A stretch of 64,000 bases of DNA, from assembly GCF_003667575.1 (NCBI RefSeq), contig NZ_RCUY01000010.1, positions 1 through 64,000 of the forward strand, written 5' to 3'. The notes under the pieces were generated by a model. That model was not told the DNA's origin, made no database searches, and saw only the letters and a program-made list of their open reading frames with translations. This document shows positions 53,359 to 62,976 of this stretch, one piece after another; within the stretch, counting starts at the first letter, position 1, and the number at the start of each line of letters is the position of its first letter. Source of the stretch: Mycetocola lacteus. Lineage in GTDB: Bacteria; Actinomycetota; Actinomycetes; Actinomycetales; Microbacteriaceae. Made by a program: the position numbers and the translations under genes.

Positions 53359-54399
53359 TTAACCCAGGTGCTTAAAGCCCGCGTGCGAGCGGGCGAAGCC
53401 CAGGCGCTCGTAGAACTCGTGCGCACGGGTGCGGCGCAGGTCCGAGGTGAGCTGGGTGATCGAGGCACCGCGGCGAACGCCCTCGGCGAGGGCCCAGCGG
53501 ATCATCGCCGAGCCAACCCCGGCCCCACGCTCGGACGTGGCCACGTGGACCGACTCGATCTGCAGGCGGTTCACGCCGCCGCGGCCCAGGCCCGGCAGTA
53601 CGGTGAGCTGCATCGTGCCCACGGCTTCGCCGGCCGGGGAATCCACGATGACTAGGAGGTGTGCGGGATCGCGGTCGATTCGGGAGAACGCACGCTCGAA
53701 GACGCTGATGTCGGCGGCGGGATCGGTGTCCGGGGCATCGCCGCGAGCATGGGCCACATCGTCGTCGGCGAGCAGACCCAGCAGGGCAGGCACGTCGGTG
53801 CTGCTCGCGCGGCGGATCGCATATCCCCCGGCCAGGTCCGCGATCATCACGCCGGCGCTTTCGCTGGGGATCAGCGCACCCTCGACCTCGTGCAGCACAC
53901 CGTGGATCCGGCGGACGGCGGGCTGGGCGGGGCGAGCAGCCACCGTGTCCAGATCGCGGCCGTAAAACAGGGTGTCATCTCCGTCGGCGAAGTAGCCAAA
54001 GGCGTCGATCGGACGGTAGTCGTAGCGCTCGTACAGGCGCACCGACTCGGGCTGCTGGGTGCCGGTTTCCAGGCGCATGTAGCGGGCACCGAGGGCCACG
54101 GCCTCGCGCTCCAGCGCCTCCAGGATGATTCCGGCCAGGCGACGACCGCGCGCCTCGGGCACCACAAAGATGCGCTTCATCTCCATGATGTCGGCGCTTT
54201 CGCGGCGGATCGCCCCGCAGCCGATTGGCTTTCCGTCTTCGAAGGCGACGATGAAGGCCTCCACCTCGGCCGGGTTCAGATCCGGGATCGGACCGCCCTG
54301 CCAGGGACCGTAGCGAACCGTGAGGTCTGCCTGCTGGGCGCTGCGAAGTTCCCGCCCCACCGGATCTGACCAGTGGGTGCGGACGAGGGTGATGCTCAT
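53359..54399 (-). CDS. Double GNAT acetyltransferase
   Basis: 346 residues with two tandem GNAT folds. The first (about 1-150) has the acetyl-CoA loop VPEARGRRLAGIILEALE. The second (about 190-346) has TSERGAGVGSAMIRWAL and a terminal THELTSDL-type region (TQLTSDLRRTRAHEFYERLGFARSHAG). A second copy of the YERxxY/F element (RLYERYDYRPI) closes the first. Substrate unknown. It is 9 bp downstream of the DUF2004-like gene and probably co-transcribed with it; GC content is host-like, so it lies outside the island. Confidence 0.9.
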   Translation of the reverse strand: MSITLVRTHWSDPVGRELRSAQQADLTVRYGPWQGGPIPDLNPAEVEAFIVAFEDGKPIGCGAIRRESADIMEMKRIFVVPEARGRRLAGIILEALEREAVALGARYMRLETGTQQPESVRLYERYDYRPIDAFGYFADGDDTLFYGRDLDTVAARPAQPAVRRIHGVLHEVEGALIPSESAGVMIADLAGGYAIRRASSTDVPALLGLLADDDVAHARGDAPDTDPAADISVFERAFSRIDRDPAHLLVIVDSPAGEAVGTMQLTVLPGLGRGGVNRLQIESVHVATSERGAGVGSAMIRWALAEGVRRGASITQLTSDLRRTRAHEFYERLGFARSHAGFKHLG

Positions 54400-54408
54400 G
54401 ACGTGTTG

Positions 54409-54906
54409 CTAGTCCTGTTCGATCGAAACGGCTTCGCCGCGGTTATTCAGCGACACCAGCAGGACGTCGTCGGACTCGTCCATGCTGAGCGCGTACTCGA
54501 AGACCACAAACGTGTTGTCCTCGCCGGCGTGGGAGGGGCTAAAGCGCACCCCGATCACCGCGATGGCACGCAGCAAATCGATGTCGCGGTCGCCGGAAAC
54601 GTGGCTGAAGTAGTCTTCCAGGTCCTCCCCGTGCTCGTCTTCCAGCAGCGCGATGAACTTGCTCACCGCGGTGTGCCGGGAGGAGATTTCGGCGATCATC
54701 GCCTCGCGGGCGCGCAGGTCGAGTTCCTCCAGGGAGGAGATCATCGCGGCGGCCACCTCGAGGGATTCCTCGGTGACGTTCTGGGCGTCCTCGGCGCTGA
54801 GCGAGACGCCCACCGCCTGGTCGCCGAACTCCACGGTTTCGGACCAGTAGATTCCGCCGGGTCCGCCGGTGGAGAGCAGGCCAAAAAAGTCGTGTTCGAG
54901 TGCCAT
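54409..54906 (-). CDS. DUF2004-like protein
   Basis: 165 residues, acidic, no membrane segment. It contains a DUF2004-type pattern (FSHVSGDRDIDLLRAIAVIGVRFSP and NTFVVFEYALSMDESDDVLLVSLN) and a long helical middle (VAAAMISSLEELDLRAREAMIAEI). The function of this family is unknown. It starts three bases downstream of a duplicated copy of the ftsY 3' end, so it was probably placed directly after ftsY by rearrangement. Confidence 0.75.
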   Translation of the reverse strand: MALEHDFFGLLSTGGPGGIYWSETVEFGDQAVGVSLSAEDAQNVTEESLEVAAAMISSLEELDLRAREAMIAEISSRHTAVSKFIALLEDEHGEDLEDYFSHVSGDRDIDLLRAIAVIGVRFSPSHAGEDNTFVVFEYALSMDESDDVLLVSLNNRGEAVSIEQD

Positions 54907-54909
54907 GGT

Positions 54910-55007
54910 TAGCCCACCAGTTTCTGTGCGAAGGCGTGCGGGGTGAAGTCCAGATCGAGCATGTTCGCCTAGCCCACCAGTTTCTGTGCAAAGGCGTGCG
55001 GGGTGAA
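54910..55007. repeat. Duplicated 3' end of ftsY, 60 bp apart
   Basis: A 38-bp segment (54910-54947) starting TAGCCCACCAGTTTCTGTGC is repeated at 54970-55007 with one mismatch. The second copy is the real ftsY C-terminus (FTPHAFAQKLVG and stop). The first copy, closer to the DUF2004-like gene, carries the same codons and its own stop but no gene body. The offset is exactly 60 bp. Confidence 0.93.
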
Positions 55008-55844
55008 ACCGGTCAGATCCCCGATGCTCTCGCCCTGCCCGATCAGCTTGATCGGAATGCCCGTGCGCTCCTGCACGGCCAGCACAAACCCGCCCTTGGC
55101 GGAGCCGTCCAGCTTGGTCAGCACCAGGCCGGTGACCCCGGCGTGCTGAATGAAGGCCTCGGCCTGGGCCAAGCCGTTCTGACCGGTGGTGGCGTCCAGT
55201 ACCAGCAGCACCTCGGAGATCGGGGCCTGCTTTTCGATCACGCGGCGAATCTTGGAGAGCTCATCCATCAGACCGTTTTTGGTCTGCAGTCGTCCGGCGG
55301 TGTCGATCAGGGCGATTTCCACGCCGTTGCGCTTGGCAAACTCGACGGTCTGGAACGCGACCGAGGCCGGGTCCTGACCGTGGTGCTGCGGACGCACGAT
55401 CTGCGCCCCGCCACGCTCGGCCCAGGTGGCCAGCTGTTCGACGGCGGCCGCACGGAACGTGTCCGCGGCGCCCACCACAACCGAGCGCCCGAAGGTGCCC
55501 ACGTAGTTGGCGAACTTTCCGATCGTGGTGGTCTTTCCCACCCCGTTCACGCCCACCACGAGGACCACCGCGGGACGCTCGCTGAGGTGCAGGGTGGGAT
55601 CGTACTTGGCCAGGCGCTCCTCGACGTTCTCGCGCAGCATCCGCTGCAGATCGCGGGGGTCGGTGGTGTGGAAGCGGGCGACGCTGGCGCGCAGCTCCTC
55701 GATCATGTCCTCGGCGACATCGGCCCCGAAGTCGGCGGTGATGAGTGCGTGCTCCAGATCATCCCACGTGTTGTCATCGATCGTGGGTTTCTGGAACAGT
55801 CCCCGAAGGGCACCACCAAGGGACCATGTGCTGCGTTCTGCCAT
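54969..55844 (-). CDS. ftsY: Signal recognition particle receptor FtsY
   Basis: 291 residues, a short form lacking the acidic N-terminal A domain. It is the membrane receptor for the Ffh-ribosome complex. N domain about 1-85. The G domain shows VVLVVGVNGVGKTTTIGKFA, GAADTFRAAAVEQL, ALIDTAGRLQTKNGLMDEL, LTKLDGSAKGG and QGESIGDLTGFTP. It lies 44 bp downstream of smc on the same strand, a common actinobacterial pair. Its last 13 codons are duplicated downstream. Confidence 0.96.
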   Translation of the reverse strand: MAERSTWSLGGALRGLFQKPTIDDNTWDDLEHALITADFGADVAEDMIEELRASVARFHTTDPRDLQRMLRENVEERLAKYDPTLHLSERPAVVLVVGVNGVGKTTTIGKFANYVGTFGRSVVVGAADTFRAAAVEQLATWAERGGAQIVRPQHHGQDPASVAFQTVEFAKRNGVEIALIDTAGRLQTKNGLMDELSKIRRVIEKQAPISEVLLVLDATTGQNGLAQAEAFIQHAGVTGLVLTKLDGSAKGGFVLAVQERTGIPIKLIGQGESIGDLTGFTPHAFAQKLVG

Positions 55845-55888
55845 ACCCCTAGCCTAGCGGTTTTGCGCCCACGACCGGCCGCCCGGGT

Positions 55889-58800
55889 CTATTCGGCGAC
55901 CGCCGCCCGATCCACCACGCGCTGCCCCACAACCGCCGAGACACCATCCTGTCGCATCGAGACCCCGTAGAGGGCGTCGGCGATCTCCATCGTGCGCTTC
56001 TGGTGGGTGATCACGATGAGCTGCGAGTTCTCGCGCAGGCCCTCAAAAATGGTGAGCAGACGGCCAAGGTTGGCGTCATCCAGCGCCGCCTCGACCTCGT
56101 CCATGATGTAGAACGGGCTGGGGCGGGCGCGGAAGATCGCCACCAGCAGTGCGACCGCGGCGAGCGAGCGCTCCCCACCGGAGAGCAGCGACAGGCGCTC
56201 GATCTTCTTACCCGCCGGGCGCACCCGCACCTCGATACCGGTGGTCAGCAGATTTTCGGGTTCGGTGAGCGAAATACTGCCGGTGCCGCCGGGGAAGAGG
56301 ATCGGGAACACCTCGGCAAACTGCGCCTGAGTGTCGGCGAAGGCGGCACCGAAGATGGTCTGCATCTTGGTGTCCAGCTCTTCGATGATGGTCATCAGAT
56401 CGGCGCGGGTGCGGGTGAGATCGGCCAACTGTTCGGTGAGGAACGCGTGACGCTGTTCGAGCGCGGCAAATTCCTCCAGCGCGAGCGGATTGACCCGGCC
56501 CAGCTGTCCGAGCTTGCGTTGCGCCGACTGATGGCGGCGCTCCTGCTCGGCACGAACGTAGGGCAGGGTGGGCTCGGCGGGGTCGCTGTCGGCAGCCGCG
56601 ACATCCGCATCCACATCCGCAAACGCATCTGCATCTGCATCTGCACCTGCATACGCCTGCGCATCGAGGCTCGCCCCCGCCCGTAGCCAGGACACCCGGC
56701 CGGTGCGGGTCAGCTCATCCTGCTCACTCGCGGTCAGCCGCACCCCGGTGGCGGGGCCGTACTCGGACACCAGGGCGTCCCGGTCGAGGCCCAGCTCGGA
56801 CTGTGCGCGCTCCAGCAGCGAGGTGAGCTGTACTCGGCGCTCGTAGATCTGCATTTCCAGGCCACGCATCGAGTCGGCGATGGCGTCGAGCCGGGTGCGA
56901 GCGCCGGATTCCTCGGCGCGCAGCTCCTGGAGTTCGCGGGTCTGTTCTCCGCGCTGGTGCTCGGCCTGGGCCAGTTCCAGCGAAGCCTGGGCGAGCGAGC
57001 GTTCCAGGACCTCGCGCACGGCGGGCAGATCGGTCAACACCGAGCGGGCCACCTCCAGCTGCCGGGCGCGCAGCACCGCACGCCGGGCCTCGGCCTCGGC
57101 GGCATCGCGTTCGGCGCGGTAGCGGCGACGCAGCGAGGCGAGACGATCCTGTTCGGTGCGTACCCGCTCACGCGCGGTTTCGGCGCGCAACCGCGCCTCA
57201 ACCTCGGCCTCGCGGGCGGTTTCCAGCTCGGCCCACAGGCTCTCGCGCAGGGTCCCGTCCAGGATGGGCCGCGGCTTCGCCCGCACGGTTTCCACCGCGC
57301 GTTCGGCGGCTGCGGCGGCGGCCTCGGCCTCGCGCAGGCCCGCGGCGGAGGCGGATCGGGCGGTGTGCAGGCGCTCACGTTCGGCCTGGGCGGCCTCATG
57401 CTGTCCCCGCGCGCGGTGCAGGCGTTCGGATTCGGCGGCGAGACTCGCATCGAGTTCACGCAGCGCGGCCAGCGCCGCGGCCGAGGCCTGCTTGGCCGAC
57501 TGACCCTCGGCGCGAGCGGTGCTGAGATCCACCCGGAGCGTGTCGATTGTCGAGAGCACCTCGGCCAGGCGTTCGGCAGCGCTGTCGTGTTCGGCGCGCA
57601 GCGCGATCCGGCCCCGCCCCTCCCCCGAGCCGCCACTGATTGAGAAGCGGGTGAGAACGTCTCCGGTGACCGTGACGATGGTGACCGGCAAGTCCGCGGG
57701 CAGGGCGTTCAATCCGCGGCGTGCAGCTTCGCGGTCCTCGGCGATGTACACCCCGGCAAGCAGTCCGCGCACACCATCGGGACTGGTAACCAGGGAATCG
57801 GCGGGGATCAGCCCGGCCACGGGTGCGGTACTCGTGGCTCCGGCGGCGGCAATCACCAGGTCGACCCGGCCCAGGGTATCGGCCTCGACCCGATCCAGGG
57901 CGGCGTGCGCGGCATCGGCGTCGGCCACGATCACGCCGTCGGCAAATCGGCCCAGTGCGGCGGTAATCGCCTGCTCATACCCGGCATCCACGCGGATCCC
58001 GGCCGCGACCAAACCGTTCACACCTGACAGGTCACGGGCCAGCAGCTCGGCGGCACCGTCGCGGATGTCGAGGGCGCGAGCCAGTGCGGTGGTCTGAGCG
58101 GTGAGGGCGTCACGCTCGCGTTCGGCGGCGTGCAGGAGCTCGCGCAGGCGCTCGATTTCGGTCTCGGCAGACTGCACCCGCTCCTGCTGATCACGGTAGG
58201 CATCGTTCAGACCGGTGGTGTCGGCGTCAATCACGCCCGCCCCGGCCTCGGCTTCGGCGAGCGCCCGCGCAGCCTCCTCGGCGCGCTCGGTGGCGGCGGT
58301 CTCGGCCCGCTCCTGGCGCTCGGCCTCGGCGGCAAGTGCCGCCAGGCGCGAGGCGGCGGTTTCGGCTCGACCGGTGGCCGCCTGGACCTCCAGGTCGTGG
58401 GCGGAGAGGAGTTCGGACTGGACGGTTAGTTCGGTATCCACCGCATCGAGAGAGGCCCGAGCCGCGGCGGCGGTCTGCCGTGCACGTTCCCAGCCTGCCT
58501 CGGCGGCATCGATCTCCTCGATTAGCCGGGTCACCTCGGCCTCGGCCCGTTCGATCGCCTCGGGTGAGATCCCCGGGGCCTGCGCGGGCCGCTCCCCCTG
58601 CGCATCCAGCAGGGCAACCTTCTGCGTGGCCAGCCCGGTCAGCGCGTCGAGGCGCTGGCGGACGGACTCCAGGTCGAAGACCACCGTGCGGGCCCGATCC
58701 ACCGCGTCCCCGATCTGCGCCTGCTCCAGTAGGGCGATGCGGGCGCGGGTATGGTCGGCGCGCTCCTGAAGGATCGCGCGCTCGGCCAGCCGGTCGGATT

Positions 58801-59542
58801 CGGTCCCGGAGAAGGCGAGGATGTCGGTATCGAGCCGGACGATGTCATCGGCGACCAGTCGGGCTCGCGCATCCCGGGCAATGGCCTGGATCGACTGGGC
58901 CTCGCGGGCCACCTCGGCCTGCTTGCCCAGAGGCTTGAGCTGGCGACGGATCTCCCCGGCGAGGTCGCTCAGCCGGGTGAGGTTGGCCTGCATCCCGTCG
59001 AGCTTGCGCAGGGTTTTTTCCTTGCGCCGGCGGTGCTTGAGGATGCCGGCGGCCTCCTCGATGAAACCGCGACGCTCCTCGGGAGTTGCCCGCAGCACGG
59101 CGTCCAGCTGGCCCTGCCCCACAATGACGTGCATCTCACGACCGAGGCCCGAGTCACTGAGGAGTTCCTGCACGTCAAGCAGGCGCGAGCTCTGACCGTT
59201 GATCGCGTACTCGGATCCGCCGTTGCGGAACAGCGTGCGCGAGATCGTGACCTCGGTGTAGTCGATGGGCAGCGCACCGTCGGAGTTGTCGATGGTCAGC
59301 GTGACCTCGGCGCGGCCCAGCGGGCCTCGCGTGGAGGTCCCGGCAAAGATGACGTCCTCCATCTTGCCGCCGCGCAGGGTTTTTGCGCCCTGCTCACCCA
59401 TCACCCAGGCCAGCGCGTCGACCACGTTGGACTTGCCGGAGCCGTTGGGCCCAACCACGCAGGTCACCCCGGGTTCAAACGCAAACGTTGTCGGTTGGGC
59501 GAAGGATTTGAACCCCTTCAGGGTGAGGCTTTTGAGATACAC
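55889..59542 (-). CDS. smc: Chromosome segregation protein SMC
   Basis: 1217 residues. It loads onto DNA as a dimer with ScpAB and drives chromosome organisation. The N-terminal head has VVGPNGSGKSNVVDALAWVMGEQG and the Q-loop region. Two long coiled-coil arms (about 165-500 and 660-990) flank a hinge near 505-640 (NGLVAAGIRVDAGYEQAIT). The C-terminal head has the signature LLSGGERSLAAVALLVAIF and Walker B FYIMDEVEAALDDANL. Around residue 960-990 is an unusual Ala/Asp repeat (AYAGADADADAFADVDADVAA). Confidence 0.96.
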   Translation of the reverse strand: MYLKSLTLKGFKSFAQPTTFAFEPGVTCVVGPNGSGKSNVVDALAWVMGEQGAKTLRGGKMEDVIFAGTSTRGPLGRAEVTLTIDNSDGALPIDYTEVTISRTLFRNGGSEYAINGQSSRLLDVQELLSDSGLGREMHVIVGQGQLDAVLRATPEERRGFIEEAAGILKHRRRKEKTLRKLDGMQANLTRLSDLAGEIRRQLKPLGKQAEVAREAQSIQAIARDARARLVADDIVRLDTDILAFSGTESDRLAERAILQERADHTRARIALLEQAQIGDAVDRARTVVFDLESVRQRLDALTGLATQKVALLDAQGERPAQAPGISPEAIERAEAEVTRLIEEIDAAEAGWERARQTAAAARASLDAVDTELTVQSELLSAHDLEVQAATGRAETAASRLAALAAEAERQERAETAATERAEEAARALAEAEAGAGVIDADTTGLNDAYRDQQERVQSAETEIERLRELLHAAERERDALTAQTTALARALDIRDGAAELLARDLSGVNGLVAAGIRVDAGYEQAITAALGRFADGVIVADADAAHAALDRVEADTLGRVDLVIAAAGATSTAPVAGLIPADSLVTSPDGVRGLLAGVYIAEDREAARRGLNALPADLPVTIVTVTGDVLTRFSISGGSGEGRGRIALRAEHDSAAERLAEVLSTIDTLRVDLSTARAEGQSAKQASAAALAALRELDASLAAESERLHRARGQHEAAQAERERLHTARSASAAGLREAEAAAAAAERAVETVRAKPRPILDGTLRESLWAELETAREAEVEARLRAETARERVRTEQDRLASLRRRYRAERDAAEAEARRAVLRARQLEVARSVLTDLPAVREVLERSLAQASLELAQAEHQRGEQTRELQELRAEESGARTRLDAIADSMRGLEMQIYERRVQLTSLLERAQSELGLDRDALVSEYGPATGVRLTASEQDELTRTGRVSWLRAGASLDAQAYAGADADADAFADVDADVAAADSDPAEPTLPYVRAEQERRHQSAQRKLGQLGRVNPLALEEFAALEQRHAFLTEQLADLTRTRADLMTIIEELDTKMQTIFGAAFADTQAQFAEVFPILFPGGTGSISLTEPENLLTTGIEVRVRPAGKKIERLSLLSGGERSLAAVALLVAIFRARPSPFYIMDEVEAALDDANLGRLLTIFEGLRENSQLIVITHQKRTMEIADALYGVSMRQDGVSAVVGQRVVDRAAVAE

Positions 59543-59665
59543 GCGCTCTCACCCCTTTCCCGGTTCGAAGATACGTCTGCACTACCGTACCAAGAACCGG
59601 CGACCCGGCCCGTGATTGCGCGGGTTTTGAGCGAATCTAGGGTGTGGCGAATTCGCGAGATCGTG

Positions 59666-60673
59666 CTAGCCGAGATCCAGCACGACCTTGGTGCCCGGCA
59701 CGGCTGATCCGGCCGCCGGAAACGCCTCGGCCACCCGATCAAGTGGATAGATCACCGGCTCGGGTGCAAGCAGACTCCCCGTATCCAAGCCGGCCAGGAT
59801 GTCCGCCAGTACTCGACGATAGGCGTCACGTCTCAGAGCCACGATCATCGGCGCGGAGCATACCCGCTCGCTCGGGTCGGCAAACCGGTGCAGTCCGGTG
59901 CGCACAAACCCGCGGGCGGTGGCGGATTTCTGCCTGCCGATCGGCCCACCAAATGCGAGCCTGACGATGCGCCCACGCGGTGCCACCACCCGGTGAAGGT
60001 CCCGGTTTCCGGTAGCATCAATCACGCCGTCCACGCCTCCGCCGGACTGAATGTTCAGTGTGTTCATCCAATCCGGATCGCGATAGTCCAGAATGTGCGC
60101 GCCCAGTCCCTCGGCAAACGCCTGCGAGCGTGACGACGCGGTCCCCCAGACCCGCAGTCCACGAGCCTGCGCCAGCTGCGCGGCCCAGGCCCCCAGCGCT
60201 CCCCCGATGCCCTGAATCAGCACGCTTGTACTTCCCGGCGGTAGCGCGGCAAGTGCGAAATGTGCGGTGACCGCATCCAGTGGTGCGGTGGCCACACTCG
60301 CCGAGTCCAGCGCTTCGGGTACCGGGACCAAAAGCGAGGGCGAAAGTGTGACCCGGGTGGTATGCGCGCCCATCCCCGGCAGAATCGCGGCGACCCGCTG
60401 GCCGACTCGCAGTCCGCTGCTTCCCGCAGGTAGCGACTCGATCTCCCCGACCAGGTCGTAGCCGGAGATGAATCCGGGACGTGGATGCAGCAGGTAGTCC
60501 CCGCGTGCGGCCATCACATCCGTCACCCCCACCGAGGCGTGGGTGACCCGCACCACGGCCCGGTCCGAGCTGTACCGGAGTGGGTGCAGGGAGGGCTGAG
60601 TCGGCGGCATATCGAAGCGTTTGATTGGTGCCGCCCACCCAGCAGGTGCGGACTGGGATCGGTCGTCTGTCAT
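59666..60673 (-). CDS. Medium-chain dehydrogenase/quinone oxidoreductase-like protein
   Basis: 335 residues. The GroES-like N-terminal half (VRVTHASVGVTDVMAARGDY and FISGYDLVGEIE) is followed by a Rossmann domain with VLIQGIGGALGAWAAQLAQARGLRVWGTASS. No Cys-rich structural zinc loop and no catalytic zinc ligand set is evident, so it fits the quinone-oxidoreductase-type group (NADPH-dependent) better than alcohol dehydrogenases. Substrate unknown. It lies 123 bp upstream of smc on the same strand. Confidence 0.87.
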   Translation of the reverse strand: MTDDRSQSAPAGWAAPIKRFDMPPTQPSLHPLRYSSDRAVVRVTHASVGVTDVMAARGDYLLHPRPGFISGYDLVGEIESLPAGSSGLRVGQRVAAILPGMGAHTTRVTLSPSLLVPVPEALDSASVATAPLDAVTAHFALAALPPGSTSVLIQGIGGALGAWAAQLAQARGLRVWGTASSRSQAFAEGLGAHILDYRDPDWMNTLNIQSGGGVDGVIDATGNRDLHRVVAPRGRIVRLAFGGPIGRQKSATARGFVRTGLHRFADPSERVCSAPMIVALRRDAYRRVLADILAGLDTGSLLAPEPVIYPLDRVAEAFPAAGSAVPGTKVVLDLG

Positions 60674-60776
60674 GCTGTTGAGACTATCCGCGACGGGCCG
60701 GGATCACCGATTAGTGCACAACATGACGTGGGCAGGGTCGCATTCACCGGCCACGGGCGTGAGACCGGACGGCGGG

Positions 60777-61238
60777 TTAGAGTTCTTCCGACTCCGAGAG
60801 GTCTTCGACGCTCTGCGGGACGCGGCCCACAAAGTTGACACCGATTCCAAACTCCTCGGCGATCGAGACGGCGGACTCCTGGAAGCGCAGCATCCAGGTG
60901 CCGTCGCCCCAGATCACGGCCTCGGGCTCACCGAAGGCAGCGTCGGCACCATCCAGAAGCGCCAGATCCGTGGCCGAGAGCGCCCATTCCGGTCCGCGCA
61001 GCGCCTCGTCCAGGTATTCCAGGGCGTCGCGAACCAGCTCGTCGAAGTCGGCGACGATGGCCGCCGCCACCTCCACCACATCCGCCTCGGGGGCCGCGGC
61101 GGGCTCGATGATCAGGCTCACCTCGTGCTCCGCGTCGGCACCGTTCACCGTCGCAACCCAGAAGGCGAGCTCCTCGGGCGACTCGATGCGAACAAACTCG
61201 GCCGTACCGGCGCTAAAGGTGGTGGGGATCTCACTCAT
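60777..61238 (-). CDS. Small acidic protein of unknown function
   Basis: About 153 residues, strongly acidic (AAPEADVVEVAAAIVADFDELVRDALEYLDEAL), no signal peptide or membrane segment, and a Trp-rich patch (VIWGDGTWMLRF). ATG at 61238 is used; the longer frame starts at 61280. I do not recognise a domain. It may be a cytoplasmic immunity- or chaperone-type protein by composition, but nothing in the sequence proves it. Confidence 0.6.
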   Translation of the reverse strand: MSEIPTTFSAGTAEFVRIESPEELAFWVATVNGADAEHEVSLIIEPAAAPEADVVEVAAAIVADFDELVRDALEYLDEALRGPEWALSATDLALLDGADAAFGEPEAVIWGDGTWMLRFQESAVSIAEEFGIGVNFVGRVPQSVEDLSESEEL

Positions 61239-61328
61239 GAGTCGAGTTAAGCACAGCACGTCCCGGATTGTCGTATGCACGCGCCCAGGTGGGATTCACC
61301 AGACTCGCATCTACGTCGTCAGTCGAGA

Positions 61329-61892
61329 CTAAAGCCGACCGAGCAGCTCGGCCTTTTTCAGGTTAAATTCCTCCTGGGTGAGCACGCCGGCTTGCAGAAG
61401 ATTCCAGAGCTTTTCAATCTGCTCGGCGAGATCGATGGGTGCCGAGTCCTGCGGTGCCGAGACACGCTGGGCGACGTGTTTTGCCTCCTCGATTGCCTCG
61501 GTGAAGGCTTCACTAATGTCGCGAATCACGTCCTTCTTATAGGTCACCAGGGTCTCGATGGTGTTCACCTGAGTCTGAAGCTGAACGTAACCGCCGGTGA
61601 GACCATTTCCTCGAACGGAGACCGAACGGATTTCGGTCAGCGGCATCGTAAACGTCTTCTGATCAAGCAGCACCTTGGAGTCGACGATGATGCGCTCGGA
61701 GGTCAGCACAAACACCCCCGGAAGTGTCTCGCGCTTTCGAGTGGTGTGGTCAGTGAAGGTGGTGTTACTGGGCGTGATGAAGATGATTCGCTCATCGGGG
61801 CTGATTTCAGCCTCCACCCGCTCGAGGTGCTTCTTTTTGCCAAAGGTCACAACGTTGAATCGCTTGAGCGCGACTTCCGCATCCTGTCTCAT
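61329..61892 (-). CDS. PH-like domain protein with SHOCT tail
   Basis: 187 residues. A bacterial PH-like domain (about 15-120, GVFVLTSERIIVDSKVLLDQ and FTMPLTEIRSVSVRG) is followed by a helical linker and a C-terminal SHOCT motif (IEKLWNLLQAGVLTQEEFNLKKAELL), which is a short oligomerisation element. The function is unknown. There are no membrane segments. It lies 34 bp from the upstream membrane-protein gene on the same strand, so they may be co-transcribed. Confidence 0.8.
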   Translation of the reverse strand: MRQDAEVALKRFNVVTFGKKKHLERVEAEISPDERIIFITPSNTTFTDHTTRKRETLPGVFVLTSERIIVDSKVLLDQKTFTMPLTEIRSVSVRGNGLTGGYVQLQTQVNTIETLVTYKKDVIRDISEAFTEAIEEAKHVAQRVSAPQDSAPIDLAEQIEKLWNLLQAGVLTQEEFNLKKAELLGRL

Positions 61893-61926
61893 GGCGCAAT
61901 CCTATCCAGTCACGCTCGGTGTGGTT

Positions 61927-62838
61927 CTATTCGCGCCGATACTGCTCGCGCTCACGCAGATATTCCTCGACGTAGGAGCGCACAAGCGCACGCAGCTCGG
62001 GGCTGTCGCCCAGCGCGGTTGGGGAAATGTGCGGAGGGGCTAGCCTCGGCTCGGTGGGCTGGCCGGGAACCGCCCTGCCGGGAATCGCGGGGCCGTGATT
62101 TGAGACCGTCGTATCGACGGGAGTCTGATACCCCGGAGCACCGGCAGCAGGCGGGGCTTCGCGATTTGACCCGGCGCGGCGATCATTCGCGAGGATCGTG
62201 CGGCGCTGTACAAACGCGGCGATGATCACGATCGCCGCCCCGGTGAGCGCCAAAATGATGATGGCCGTGTGGAATCGGTTCACGCCGTCACCGAGGTGCA
62301 GACGCTCGGAGGTCCCTACGGTTCGGATTGACGCCAGCAGGATGGACAGAATCCCCAGCCCGAACGTGCCGAAATAGATCATCCGCAGCACAGGTTCGTC
62401 CCGGAGCCAGCGATAGGCGAGGGAAATAAACCCGAGCAGGACCAGACCGAATACAGAGATGTGGATCGCGGATTCGATGTCCTGCGTCAGCCCATCCCAG
62501 GGACTCCACCCTGTGTCCGGGTTTCCATACTGGTAGTCGGGCTCCGCCGTATACCAGCGTTCCCGCGCGGGATCGGCCCACAGCGCATTGACGATCCCCA
62601 TCACAAAGCCGATTCCCGCACCGATCCAAATCGTGCGACGCAGCCAGGTGTGCTGTGCGGCGAGCGCGGCGATGAGGGCGAGGTCGGCCACGAAAACGCG
62701 CCACACCACCGAGAACCCGATCGAGTCATACTCGCCAAAAGCCACCACAAATGCCATGGCGACACCCGAGGCGGCAAGCACACCGATCAACCACCAGAAG
62801 GCGACGCGGCCGCGCTCCCCCGTACCCAAACCAAACAT
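61927..62838 (-). CDS. Multi-pass membrane protein of unknown function
   Basis: 303 residues with about six hydrophobic segments (near 13-33, 46-64, 70-88, 120-140, 152-172 and 190-210), then a cytosolic-looking Pro/Ala-rich tail ending in a charged helix (ALVRSYVEEYLREREQYRRE). A loop with YTAEPDYQYGNPDTGWSPWDGL lies between segments three and four. Not recognised. Confidence 0.72.
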   Translation of the reverse strand: MFGLGTGERGRVAFWWLIGVLAASGVAMAFVVAFGEYDSIGFSVVWRVFVADLALIAALAAQHTWLRRTIWIGAGIGFVMGIVNALWADPARERWYTAEPDYQYGNPDTGWSPWDGLTQDIESAIHISVFGLVLLGFISLAYRWLRDEPVLRMIYFGTFGLGILSILLASIRTVGTSERLHLGDGVNRFHTAIIILALTGAAIVIIAAFVQRRTILANDRRAGSNREAPPAAGAPGYQTPVDTTVSNHGPAIPGRAVPGQPTEPRLAPPHISPTALGDSPELRALVRSYVEEYLREREQYRRE

Positions 62839-62976
62839 GTGCCCGTTCCCCTTCGTTGTGTGTCAAACGTAGCGGGTCCGGGCCATCACTCGGGTGGAAC
62901 CGGCACCCCCAGAAGGTGGCCCGCGGCGGGTGTCTCAGCTAGGTCGCGCGACCCGGTCGGTATCTAATCTTGAGCG

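Noticed and set aside
53169..53375. 68-codon plus-strand ORF upstream of the peptide operon
   Set aside because: No ribosome site, no recognisable feature, and its end overlaps the GNAT gene on the opposite strand.
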